From IMG/VR virus record IMGVR_UViG_3300020421_000047, positions 1-42,189 of that record: a DNA stretch of 42,189 bases, one strand, 5' to 3'. Every line of letters starts with the position of its first letter. The first letter of the stretch is position 1. Shown one piece after another: positions 36,027 to 42,189 of this stretch. Under the pieces are notes generated by a model. That model did not search any database and was not told where the DNA came from. It saw only the letters and a list, made by a program, of their open reading frames with translations. Made by a program: the position numbers and the translations under genes. Source of the DNA: a virus.

Positions 36027-39000
36027 ATGGGAATTAGTGTAACCAAAGCAGGACCATATTTCGGTTCAGGTGAAATAAAGTTTAGTCAATTAAGAAACAA
36101 TTTTAAGGAAGTTGGTAGTGGATCTATTTCTGCTTCAGAACTTTTTAGAAATACAAATCTCTATGATAGAGAACCTATAACACCAGATTCTACTGAGAAT
36201 GATCAAATAGCATCTGATCCATTTCCAGTGAGTGTGACTTGGAATACAACTTACGGACCAGCATATGTTTCTGGACAAAATTATGTGGAGGCGATGCCAT
36301 ATAGTACAAATTATCCTAGAGGTTCTTTTGACTATTATTTTGGTGGTGTTAAAGTAGGAACACTTGATCTTGATACTGCTACACAGACTTACATAGAACT
36401 TGGTGATATTAGGTATGATGGACACGATCAACAGCCAGCAGAATGGACTGTTATTGATCCTATGAGTCATATCTCTGGTCAAAATTATGTAGAAGCTACA
36501 ACACCTATTGTTGGACAATTTCCTGCAGGAACTTTTGAATATTATTGGGATGGTGTTCTTCAAGGAGTTCTTAATATTCAAGGTGCTACTGTTGATTATG
36601 TTGAGGTCACTAATCAATATGGTAGTTTTAGATTTAGAGGTGGAACATTACAAGCGGATGGAACATATTCAATCGAAAGATCCAAATTAACACAAAATTT
36701 TTATTCAATATCAAAAGTAGAACGCACGATTGGTACTGGTGGTAGTGGTCCTTTCAGATATTCTGGTATAGGTAAGAATTTAAAAGCATCACAATTTAGA
36801 AATTCTATTAAGAGATATACTGCTAATCAATCTGGTAATGATCAATTCTTAGATATGGGTCTGAAGAGTGGTTCAGGTGGAATTGATTGGGATGGTACTA
36901 ATAACTTAGATGCTTCTGGTGTTGGTGGAAATTATCAAAGAAATGTACAGAAGATAATCAATATAACAGGAATAGCATATTCTGATGATGAAGGAACTAA
37001 TGGTTCTGTAGGTGGTGGTGGAAGAGGTCATACTAAAAAGGCTGCTGCTAAGTTGGTCATGCCAGATCCATTAAAGGCGTTGAATACAAGGATTCATGTT
37101 AGTGGTGGAATATATGGTGCTGGTGGTAAAGGTGGTTTCTTTGGTCCTAGTCATAGTCCTCAAGATGAAGGTGATCCAGGTAAAGATGGTGGACCAGCAT
37201 TATCAATATCACATGGAGGAATAGAAAGTATAACTTATATTCATGTTAATGGTGGTAAGATATATGGTGGCGGTGGCGGTGGAGAACAAGGAATACAAGG
37301 AGAGTGGCCTGTTGCTGCTGGTATATGTGATTTAGGTGGATATACAAGTTGTTCTGGTGGTGGAACGGTTTGTACTACTGGTGGTGGATATACAGCTGGA
37401 TATGATGAAGGATGTCATGGTAGTGGTAGTGGTGGAAGTTGTGGACCAGGAGAAATAAGTGCTAGTCTACACATAGCAACATTACCTTGTCCTGATGGTA
37501 GTGGATATGGAACTATATCTGCTGTCTTCTGTTATACACAAACTTGTGTTACAACTCCACGTACTTGTAGTTACACTTCATATGGTAGTTATACCTCAAC
37601 TTTACCAATTCAAGGTAGAGGTGGTGCTGGTGGTAATGGTGCTGCTGGTGTTCCTGGATCACCCAATTATCAAGCTCAAAGTAGTGGAAGTGCTGGAACA
37701 CAAGATATAGATGCTAAATGTAATTCTGGTGGAACATTAGGATCTGCTAAGAACTCAAGTCCAGGTGGTACTGGTGAAGATGGTGGACAGCATGGTTCTC
37801 CTGGTGGTTCTAATGCTGGTAAAAGTCCTGCTGCTAGTGGATTAGCACAAGGAGAAGGTGGTGGTAAAGGTGGAGCTGCTGTATGTGGAAAATACTTTAA
37901 GACACCATTATTAGGAAATACAGGATCAAGTAGTGTTAGAGGTACTATTGGAAATCAGTGTGATGGAACAAATTCACCACCTATTATTGTTCCTAATGCA
38001 CCAATTATTACTATGGGTGATCCTAATTATATTAGGTTTAACTATCCTGATTTAGATGGTACACAGACTCAAACTCTAAATGTAACTGGTACTGTATCTG
38101 CTATGTTTGCTCATATGTGGAATGATAAGGGTGATTATGGATATGGTATGCAAGGAATAAAGATATACAAACCAGATGGATCACTTTTATGGAGTAGTGT
38201 TCGTAATATTGATTTCCCAACACCAAGTTCAAGTGAGTTACCAAAAATATTTTACTCTCCTCAACTTACTATAACTGAAGGGATATATCCTGTTGAATTT
38301 GTTGAATTAAATGCAAGAAATCAAGGTGGAACTGATTCAAATGGAAAACCTTATCTTAAAGCAGGTCATTTATTAGAAATAGGTCAGAAGATGTTTTTCG
38401 TAGATGATCATGAATCTGATAGAAACCAAGAGGTTTATATATTACCTAATGGAAACAGTAATACTGTTTGGCAGAAATCTTATGTAACAGGAACTCATGG
38501 TTCTGCTAGTAACGCTAATGGTTGGGCAGGAGATACTTCATCCGAGTATGTTGGTATGAACCAGTATTGGTCAGCATTTATGCGTAGATTAGCATACTGG
38601 GAAAATAATACAGATCCAAAAACTCAAAGTGGTGCTGAACCTGGTTTCTTCCAAGCTTGGTCTTTCAATCCACCATTAACTAGGGGTGTTAATGAATATA
38701 GACTTAGAGCTCAGTCTGATAATGATTGTATATTTTATATAGATCAGACGTTTAAAATTGGAGAGACTACAAAATATAATAGTAGTGGAAGTAGTGAATT
38801 AGATATACCTATAAATTATTCTTTTGCAAATGGAACTAACGCATCAGTTAGGGTGCAGTGTTTCAATAGACAACCATTAAGTATAAGTTGGGATACGATT
38901 AATGCTCCAGGATATGTTGCTGGACAAAATTATGTATTAGCTACAGTACCTAATTCACAATATCCTAGAGGAACTTTTGAATATTATTGGGGTGGTGTTC

Positions 39001-39479
39001 AAGTAGGAGTACTTAATATTGAAGGTGCTAGTGTTACTTACATAGAATCTGATGATGGAAATTACAGATATGATGGTCACACCCAAGTTACTCCTGGCGA
39101 AAACTTCTATACAATATCAAGGATAAAACGTAGTCCTCAAATAAACTGGAAGGAAAACCCTGCTGGTGTTGCATTTGAGATTTATACTTATGATAATGCT
39201 GGAAATAAAGTAGTTGCAGTTGATTCTAGTCCTCTTGGTTCTGAAGGTACTGTATGGGGTGCTGCTCAATTTAGTTATTCTGTTAGTAATGTTAATTTAG
39301 CAGATCCAATTCACAACGTAGATGGATTCTCATCTCCAGCTGATCCTAGTTTTGCTGTTCCTAGAGCATTATCTTCTGATGGTTATCAGATAATAGGACA
39401 ACCAACAGTACCGACCACGTATTCAGTAAGAGCTAAGAATGGTGGAGGAAGCGTAACCGTAAGTAAACAACTCAAATAA
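36027..39479 (+). CDS. Gly- and Cys-rich adhesin with three-copy domain
   Basis: A 1150-residue protein at the end of the fibre cluster. It starts MGISVTKAGPYFGSGEIKFSQ with an LRNNFKE-x-GSGSISASELFR signature common in cyanophage structural proteins. One ~90-residue domain occurs three times, at ~68-140 and ~141-235 and again at ~945-1045 (SGQNYVEA or AGQNYVLA, then GTFEYYW-x-GV-x-x-GVLNI-x-GA). Residues ~325-625 are Gly-rich (RGHTKK, GGIYGAGGKGG, IYGGGGGGEQG, GRGGAGGNGAAG) with about 15 Cys, like adhesin tips of T-even type. A mixed beta region follows. This is the likely host-recognition adhesin; receptor unknown. Confidence 0.78.
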   Translation: MGISVTKAGPYFGSGEIKFSQLRNNFKEVGSGSISASELFRNTNLYDREPITPDSTENDQIASDPFPVSVTWNTTYGPAYVSGQNYVEAMPYSTNYPRGSFDYYFGGVKVGTLDLDTATQTYIELGDIRYDGHDQQPAEWTVIDPMSHISGQNYVEATTPIVGQFPAGTFEYYWDGVLQGVLNIQGATVDYVEVTNQYGSFRFRGGTLQADGTYSIERSKLTQNFYSISKVERTIGTGGSGPFRYSGIGKNLKASQFRNSIKRYTANQSGNDQFLDMGLKSGSGGIDWDGTNNLDASGVGGNYQRNVQKIINITGIAYSDDEGTNGSVGGGGRGHTKKAAAKLVMPDPLKALNTRIHVSGGIYGAGGKGGFFGPSHSPQDEGDPGKDGGPALSISHGGIESITYIHVNGGKIYGGGGGGEQGIQGEWPVAAGICDLGGYTSCSGGGTVCTTGGGYTAGYDEGCHGSGSGGSCGPGEISASLHIATLPCPDGSGYGTISAVFCYTQTCVTTPRTCSYTSYGSYTSTLPIQGRGGAGGNGAAGVPGSPNYQAQSSGSAGTQDIDAKCNSGGTLGSAKNSSPGGTGEDGGQHGSPGGSNAGKSPAASGLAQGEGGGKGGAAVCGKYFKTPLLGNTGSSSVRGTIGNQCDGTNSPPIIVPNAPIITMGDPNYIRFNYPDLDGTQTQTLNVTGTVSAMFAHMWNDKGDYGYGMQGIKIYKPDGSLLWSSVRNIDFPTPSSSELPKIFYSPQLTITEGIYPVEFVELNARNQGGTDSNGKPYLKAGHLLEIGQKMFFVDDHESDRNQEVYILPNGNSNTVWQKSYVTGTHGSASNANGWAGDTSSEYVGMNQYWSAFMRRLAYWENNTDPKTQSGAEPGFFQAWSFNPPLTRGVNEYRLRAQSDNDCIFYIDQTFKIGETTKYNSSGSSELDIPINYSFANGTNASVRVQCFNRQPLSISWDTINAPGYVAGQNYVLATVPNSQYPRGTFEYYWGGVQVGVLNIEGASVTYIESDDGNYRYDGHTQVTPGENFYTISRIKRSPQINWKENPAGVAFEIYTYDNAGNKVVAVDSSPLGSEGTVWGAAQFSYSVSNVNLADPIHNVDGFSSPADPSFAVPRALSSDGYQIIGQPTVPTTYSVRAKNGGGSVTVSKQLK

Positions 39480-39482
39480 TAC

Positions 39483-39511
39483 TTGACACTGTTCGAGATT
39501 CCTGTTATACT
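39483..39511 (+). promoter_or_regulatory. Sigma70-like promoter with near-leaderless start
   Basis: TTGACA (39483-39488), a 17-base spacer and TATACT (39506-39511) preceded by TGT (extended -10). Start is predicted at 39517-39519, exactly at the ATG (39518), so the transcript would have essentially no leader. Confidence 0.8.
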
Positions 39512-39517
39512 TTTATT

Positions 39518-40099
39518 ATGAAATTTACTCTTGCTATAGGAAACCCTCCTTATGGTGTAGGAGGGAATCTTGCTATAAAGATATTAAATAAAACTTCTGA
39601 GATCACAGATGATATTAGGTTTGTATTACCTACATCTATGAGGAAACCTTCTTGTCAGAATAAGATCAAGTCATATCTTCATTGTGAAGTTGATGATGAT
39701 CTAGATGCTGCTACTTTTCCTGGTGGAATAAGTGCAGTAAAACAGTATTGGAAAGTAAAAAACACATCGAGATTTGCAAAAGGGGTGAACGAGATTCCTA
39801 TGCACCGAGAACATCCCGATTTTGAATTTCTAGATTACAAAGATAGATTTGAGGCAGATGTTTTTATTGGTGAGTATGGATGTGGTCCTAGTGGAGTAGT
39901 AAAGACTGAGAATTTTACACACTATGCTAAAGGACATCATTTTCTAAATGTTAAATCACCTGAAGTAATTAAGAATCTACTAGAGTTTGCTCCTAAGTTT
40001 AGAGAAGTAGCAACAGTAACTAATGGTCGATACCATTTTGGTAAGAATGATTTAATTAGTACTTATATTAAATGTTTAGATGAAAAAGAACAAGCATAA
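39518..40099 (+). CDS. DNA adenine methyltransferase, NPPY catalytic half
   Basis: A 193-residue protein beginning almost at the catalytic motif: KFTLAIGNPPYG (motif IV of N6-adenine DNA methyltransferases, residues 2-13). The following GGNLAIKILNKTSEIT, IRFVLPTSMRKPSCQNKI and DAATFPGGISAVKQYWKV are the usual downstream parts of this Eco57I/type I-like enzyme family. The rest (residues ~90-193) would be the DNA-recognition end, with a GEYGCGPSGVV motif. It lacks the SAM-binding motif I. That motif lies in the next gene, which this gene overlaps by 20 bases, so the two polypeptides are probably made together. Target sequence unknown. Sigma70-like promoter directly upstream. Confidence 0.78.
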   Translation: MKFTLAIGNPPYGVGGNLAIKILNKTSEITDDIRFVLPTSMRKPSCQNKIKSYLHCEVDDDLDAATFPGGISAVKQYWKVKNTSRFAKGVNEIPMHREHPDFEFLDYKDRFEADVFIGEYGCGPSGVVKTENFTHYAKGHHFLNVKSPEVIKNLLEFAPKFREVATVTNGRYHFGKNDLISTYIKCLDEKEQA

Positions 40100-40478
40100 T
40101 ATAGAGACAGGATCTAGTATTGAAAGATCTGATGAAAGAATAAAAGAAACTCAAGAGGTATTCACACCTCGTGAGTTGGTAGAATTAATGATAGATGAGA
40201 TTGATGTTTCTTTATTGAAAGATTCTAGCAGCAAATTTATTGATAATTGTGCTGGTAGTGGCAATTTCTTAATTGGACTAAAGGAACGTCTCTGTTTGTA
40301 TCATAATGAGAAGCACGTTCTAAACCACATGCTTTACGCAGTAGAATTGCTAGAGGACAACCATAAGGAACTCTGTGGTCGTTTGGGTGTGACAACTCAT
40401 CATCCGCACTATGTTTGTGCAGATGCCTTAGAATATGACTATAGTTTTGGTGAACCTATAGGAGTGTTGAAATTTTAA
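40080..40478 (+). CDS. DNA adenine methyltransferase, SAM-binding half
   Basis: A 132-residue protein with the SAM-binding motifs of the same enzyme type: FTPRELVELMID (motif X), FIDNCAGSGNFLIGL (motif I), YAVELLEDN (motif II) and CADALEYDY (motif III). It stops at SFGEPIGVLKF, precisely where the family continues into the FTLAIGNPPY strand that opens the upstream gene. Its ATG lies 20 bases inside that gene in another frame, so coupled translation is likely. Together the two give all core motifs in swapped order. The Asn in DNCAGSG replaces the usual Pro of DPxCGSG, so activity may be altered. Confidence 0.78.
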   Translation: MKKNKHNIETGSSIERSDERIKETQEVFTPRELVELMIDEIDVSLLKDSSSKFIDNCAGSGNFLIGLKERLCLYHNEKHVLNHMLYAVELLEDNHKELCGRLGVTTHHPHYVCADALEYDYSFGEPIGVLKF

Positions 40479-40535
40479 TTTGTATAACTAACTCTGTTAG
40501 GGTTGTAGGACAAGCTTTATAATTTTTTAAGAACC

Positions 40536-40562
40536 AAGGGGGATTGACACCCTCTTTTTTTG
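40536..40562 (+). terminator. Terminator after the methyltransferase genes
   Basis: A seven-base stem with one G-U pair (AAGGGGG with CCCTCTT, 40536-40542 and 40550-40556), a 7-base loop and a run of T. The loop contains the TTGACA -35 of the next promoter. Confidence 0.8.
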
Positions 40563-40571
40563 TGTTATAGT
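40544..40571 (+). promoter_or_regulatory. Sigma70-like promoter nested in a terminator
   Basis: TTGACA (40544-40549), 16-base spacer, TATAGT (40566-40571) preceded by TGT. The -35 lies in the terminator loop. Start near 40578, 20 bases before the ATG of the 63-residue gene. Confidence 0.7.
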
Positions 40572-40597
40572 AGGATTGTCGTTACATATACAAACAC

Positions 40598-40789
40598 ATG
40601 ACACAACAAATGAATCCTCTCTGTGAGGCAGAGTTTATTACAGACCTATACTTACATCACGCAGTTCAAAGTGTTGATGCTAGACTTGGTGAGGGTTATG
40701 CAAAAAAGAATCCTCAATTAGTATCTACTATGGTTTCTCTTACTGCAACAGAACACCAAAATGCTATTGATAGAAATTTGAGGGACTGA
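40598..40789 (+). CDS. Small protein of unknown function
   Basis: A 63-residue gene flanked by its own promoter and its own terminator (stop at 40787-40789, terminator from 40806), so it is a single-gene transcription unit. The sequence MTQQMNPLCEAEFITDLYLHH ... is mostly helical with two amphipathic stretches (residues ~5-28 and ~42-62). No motif or family is recognised. Its position between methyltransferase and helicase genes would fit a small accessory or early host-takeover protein, which is inference only. No clear ribosome-binding site is present. Confidence 0.65.
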   Translation: MTQQMNPLCEAEFITDLYLHHAVQSVDARLGEGYAKKNPQLVSTMVSLTATEHQNAIDRNLRD

Positions 40790-40805
40790 TCTCTAACTGT
40801 CACAA

Positions 40806-40828
40806 GACCCCCGAAAGGGGGTTTTTTT
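40806..40828 (+). terminator. Terminator of the 63-residue gene
   Basis: Perfect six-base stem (ACCCCC and GGGGGT) closed by a GAAA tetraloop (807-822 in the 40-kb numbering), followed by seven T. Very strong. Confidence 0.9.
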
Positions 40829-40829
40829 G

Positions 40830-40838
40830 TGCTATAAT
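40830..40838 (+). promoter_or_regulatory. Extended -10 promoter for the helicase gene
   Basis: TGCTATAAT (TATAAT at 40833-40838), directly after the terminator T run; no good -35 at the right distance. Start near 40845, about 15 bases before the ATG. Confidence 0.65.
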
Positions 40839-40859
40839 ATATTCAACTGAGAAACATTA

Positions 40860-42041
40860 ATGCCATTACGTCCACACCAAAATGATGCTCTGGATGCTAT
40901 GGCAAACCATACTAAGGGGCAGATCATCGTTCCTACTGGCGGTGGTAAAACTATGTGTATGATTGATGATGCCAAAAGGTTATTCAATACACAAGAGGTT
41001 TCAACTATTGTTGTAGTTGCTCCACGCATCCTGTTAGCAGAGCAACTATGTTCTGAGTTCTTGGAAACAGGAGAGTTTAATGATGTAAGAGTTATGCACG
41101 TTCATAGTGGTGAAACAGAGCATTTCTCTTCAACTAAAGTTGATGATATTAGATACCATAACTTCCTATGTTATGAATCTAATCAGTTAATCTTTACCAC
41201 ATACCATTCATTACATAGAGTACAAGAAAGTAATATTGTAGTGGATACCGTTTACTTTGATGAGGCACACAATAGTGTTAATAGGAACTTCTTCCCTTCT
41301 ACTAAATTTTTTGGAACTGGAGGTGCTAGTAGGTGCTTCTTCTTTACTGCTACTCCTAAGCATAGCCTTACTCAATTCAAGGCAGGAATGAATGATAGGG
41401 AGGTGTATGGTGATGTAATCATTAATGTACCAGCACCTAAGTTGGTTGATGAAGGTTACATACTACCACCTAAAGTTGAGGTGTATAAGAGTCGTTTACT
41501 TAGAAAAGATGAGATCTATTCTGAAGTAGAATCTGAGCATATGATTGGTGCTATTGATAGATTAGAAGTAGATAAGGTTCTTATCTGTGCTAAGTCTACC
41601 AAACAGATTATTGGTCTTCTATCTCAATCCGACTTCTGCTATGAGTTGAATGTGCGTGGTTATTCTTGGATGACTATCACATCAAGGACAGGTGCTATTA
41701 TCAACGGTAAGAAGGTAGGTAGAGATGAGTTCTTTAAAACTCTTAATGCTTGGGGTAAGGATGATGAGAAGAAGTTTGTGGTATTGCATCACAGCATCCT
41801 ATCAGAAGGTATAAATGTTAAAGGATTAGAGGCAGCGTTGTTTATGCGTAATATGGATTATATTACTATCTCTCAAACGATTGGTAGAGTAATTCGTTTA
41901 GGTAATGTAAACAAAACACATGGCAAAGTATGTGTTCCTGTGTATAATAATGTAGGAATCTCTACTGCCCGAAAGGTTGAAGCAGTTGTTGATACTGTAT
42001 TCAATCAGGGTCAACCAGCAATTTCAGTTGTAACACGATGA
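40860..42041 (+). CDS. SF2 DEAH-box helicase-like protein
   Basis: A 393-residue ATP-dependent helicase of the DEAD/DEAH restriction-type (Res subunit) group. Motifs run in order: RPHQ (residues 4-7), Walker A PTGGGKT (25-31), Ia VVAPRILLAEQ (52-62), Walker B YFDEAH with DEAH at 134-137, III FFTATP (162-166), and VI QTIGRVIR (339-346). It lacks a nuclease domain and any visible specificity domain, and it lacks the N-terminal part typical of UvsW, so its role (DNA repair, replication or recombination) is open. It is the first gene of a new transcription unit, four genes downstream of the fibre cluster. The next gene overlaps its stop (ATGA). Confidence 0.85.
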   Translation: MPLRPHQNDALDAMANHTKGQIIVPTGGGKTMCMIDDAKRLFNTQEVSTIVVVAPRILLAEQLCSEFLETGEFNDVRVMHVHSGETEHFSSTKVDDIRYHNFLCYESNQLIFTTYHSLHRVQESNIVVDTVYFDEAHNSVNRNFFPSTKFFGTGGASRCFFFTATPKHSLTQFKAGMNDREVYGDVIINVPAPKLVDEGYILPPKVEVYKSRLLRKDEIYSEVESEHMIGAIDRLEVDKVLICAKSTKQIIGLLSQSDFCYELNVRGYSWMTITSRTGAIINGKKVGRDEFFKTLNAWGKDDEKKFVVLHHSILSEGINVKGLEAALFMRNMDYITISQTIGRVIRLGNVNKTHGKVCVPVYNNVGISTARKVEAVVDTVFNQGQPAISVVTR

Positions 42042-42189
42042 ACATTAAAGAAGACGAATACATGTCAAGTGATGTGTGGAAAAGAAATATTCCACCAGTT
42101 ACTAATTTTAAACGTGGAAGTGCCTATAATCAATTTGGTATGTGGGTTATGTGGATTTACTATATCATAATTCCTATGATGATAGTAAG
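42038..42189 (+). CDS. Start of a small membrane protein, truncated by the window
   Basis: The ATG at 42038 overlaps the helicase stop by four bases (ATGA). About 50 residues are visible: a charged start (MNIKEDEYMSSDVWKRNIPP), then a probable membrane helix FGMWVMWIYYIIIPMMIV that runs off the end. The overlap supports translational coupling with the helicase. No family is recognised. Confidence 0.6.
   Translation, partial: MNIKEDEYMSSDVWKRNIPPVTNFKRGSAYNQFGMWVMWIYYIIIPMMIV

Noticed and set aside
40518-40523. TATAAT after the methyltransferase genes as a promoter
   Set aside because: No matching -35 and it is followed at once by a terminator.
40860-42041. UvsW as the identity of the helicase
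   Set aside because: The protein starts directly at the RPHQ motif and lacks the N-terminal region of UvsW; only the general SF2 core is shared.

Overview
This window comes from a marine T4-like cyanophage (cyanomyovirus). It is AT-rich outside its collagen-like tracts and tightly packed with genes that abut or overlap by 1-8 bases. The diagnosis rests on T4-type gp32, gp53, gp48, gp4, gp54-like and gp26 genes, T4-type late promoter octamers of the (T/N)(A/C)TAAATA form, and the fibre repertoire typical of phages of Synechococcus and Prochlorococcus. The host genus cannot be fixed from the sequence. No tRNA, CRISPR array, integrase or insertion sequence was seen.

Layout. (1) 1-453: end of the ssDNA-binding protein gp32 and its terminator. 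(2) 511-3671, minus strand: a small unknown protein, then gp53, gp48, a small conserved protein and gp4. (3) 3705-12635, plus strand: gp54-like tube initiator, gp26, a 57-residue gp51-position protein, two tape-measure-like proteins, a gp27-like hub, a gp5-like OB-fold hub without lysozyme, and a beta-rich spike-like protein. (4) 12635-27384: distal fibre and adhesin genes. Five carry collagen-like Gly-X-Y tracts, two carry tail-collar folds, one a pectate-lyase-type beta-helix, one an embedded cupredoxin-like domain with an apparently complete type 1 copper ligand set, and one six HxH motifs. The block ends with a tail-fibre-assembly-like protein. (5) 27419-28241: a 2OG-Fe(II) oxygenase of prolyl 4-hydroxylase type and a 70-residue protein, behind a sigma70-like promoter. 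(6) 28279-39479: three very large fibre proteins, one ending in a self-cleaving S74 chaperone domain and one a Gly/Cys-rich adhesin with a three-copy domain. (7) 39518-42189: two halves of an adenine DNA methyltransferase encoded in swapped order, a small unknown, an SF2 DEAH helicase-like protein and the start of a membrane protein. Three sigma70-like promoters and two terminators punctuate this segment.

How it fits together. Regions 2-6 build the baseplate, tail tube and host-recognition fibres and are mostly read from late promoters lying 16-38 bases before a start codon. The hydroxylase and the methyltransferase/helicase segment have host-type promoters instead, suggesting earlier expression. 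The most striking observations are the pairing of a prolyl hydroxylase with five collagen-like fibre genes, the copper-type cupredoxin inside a collagen fibre, the swapped methyltransferase halves, a duplicated promoter-gene-fibre cassette, and fused terminator-promoter modules. All functions are read from sequence motifs and family knowledge; no database search was run.
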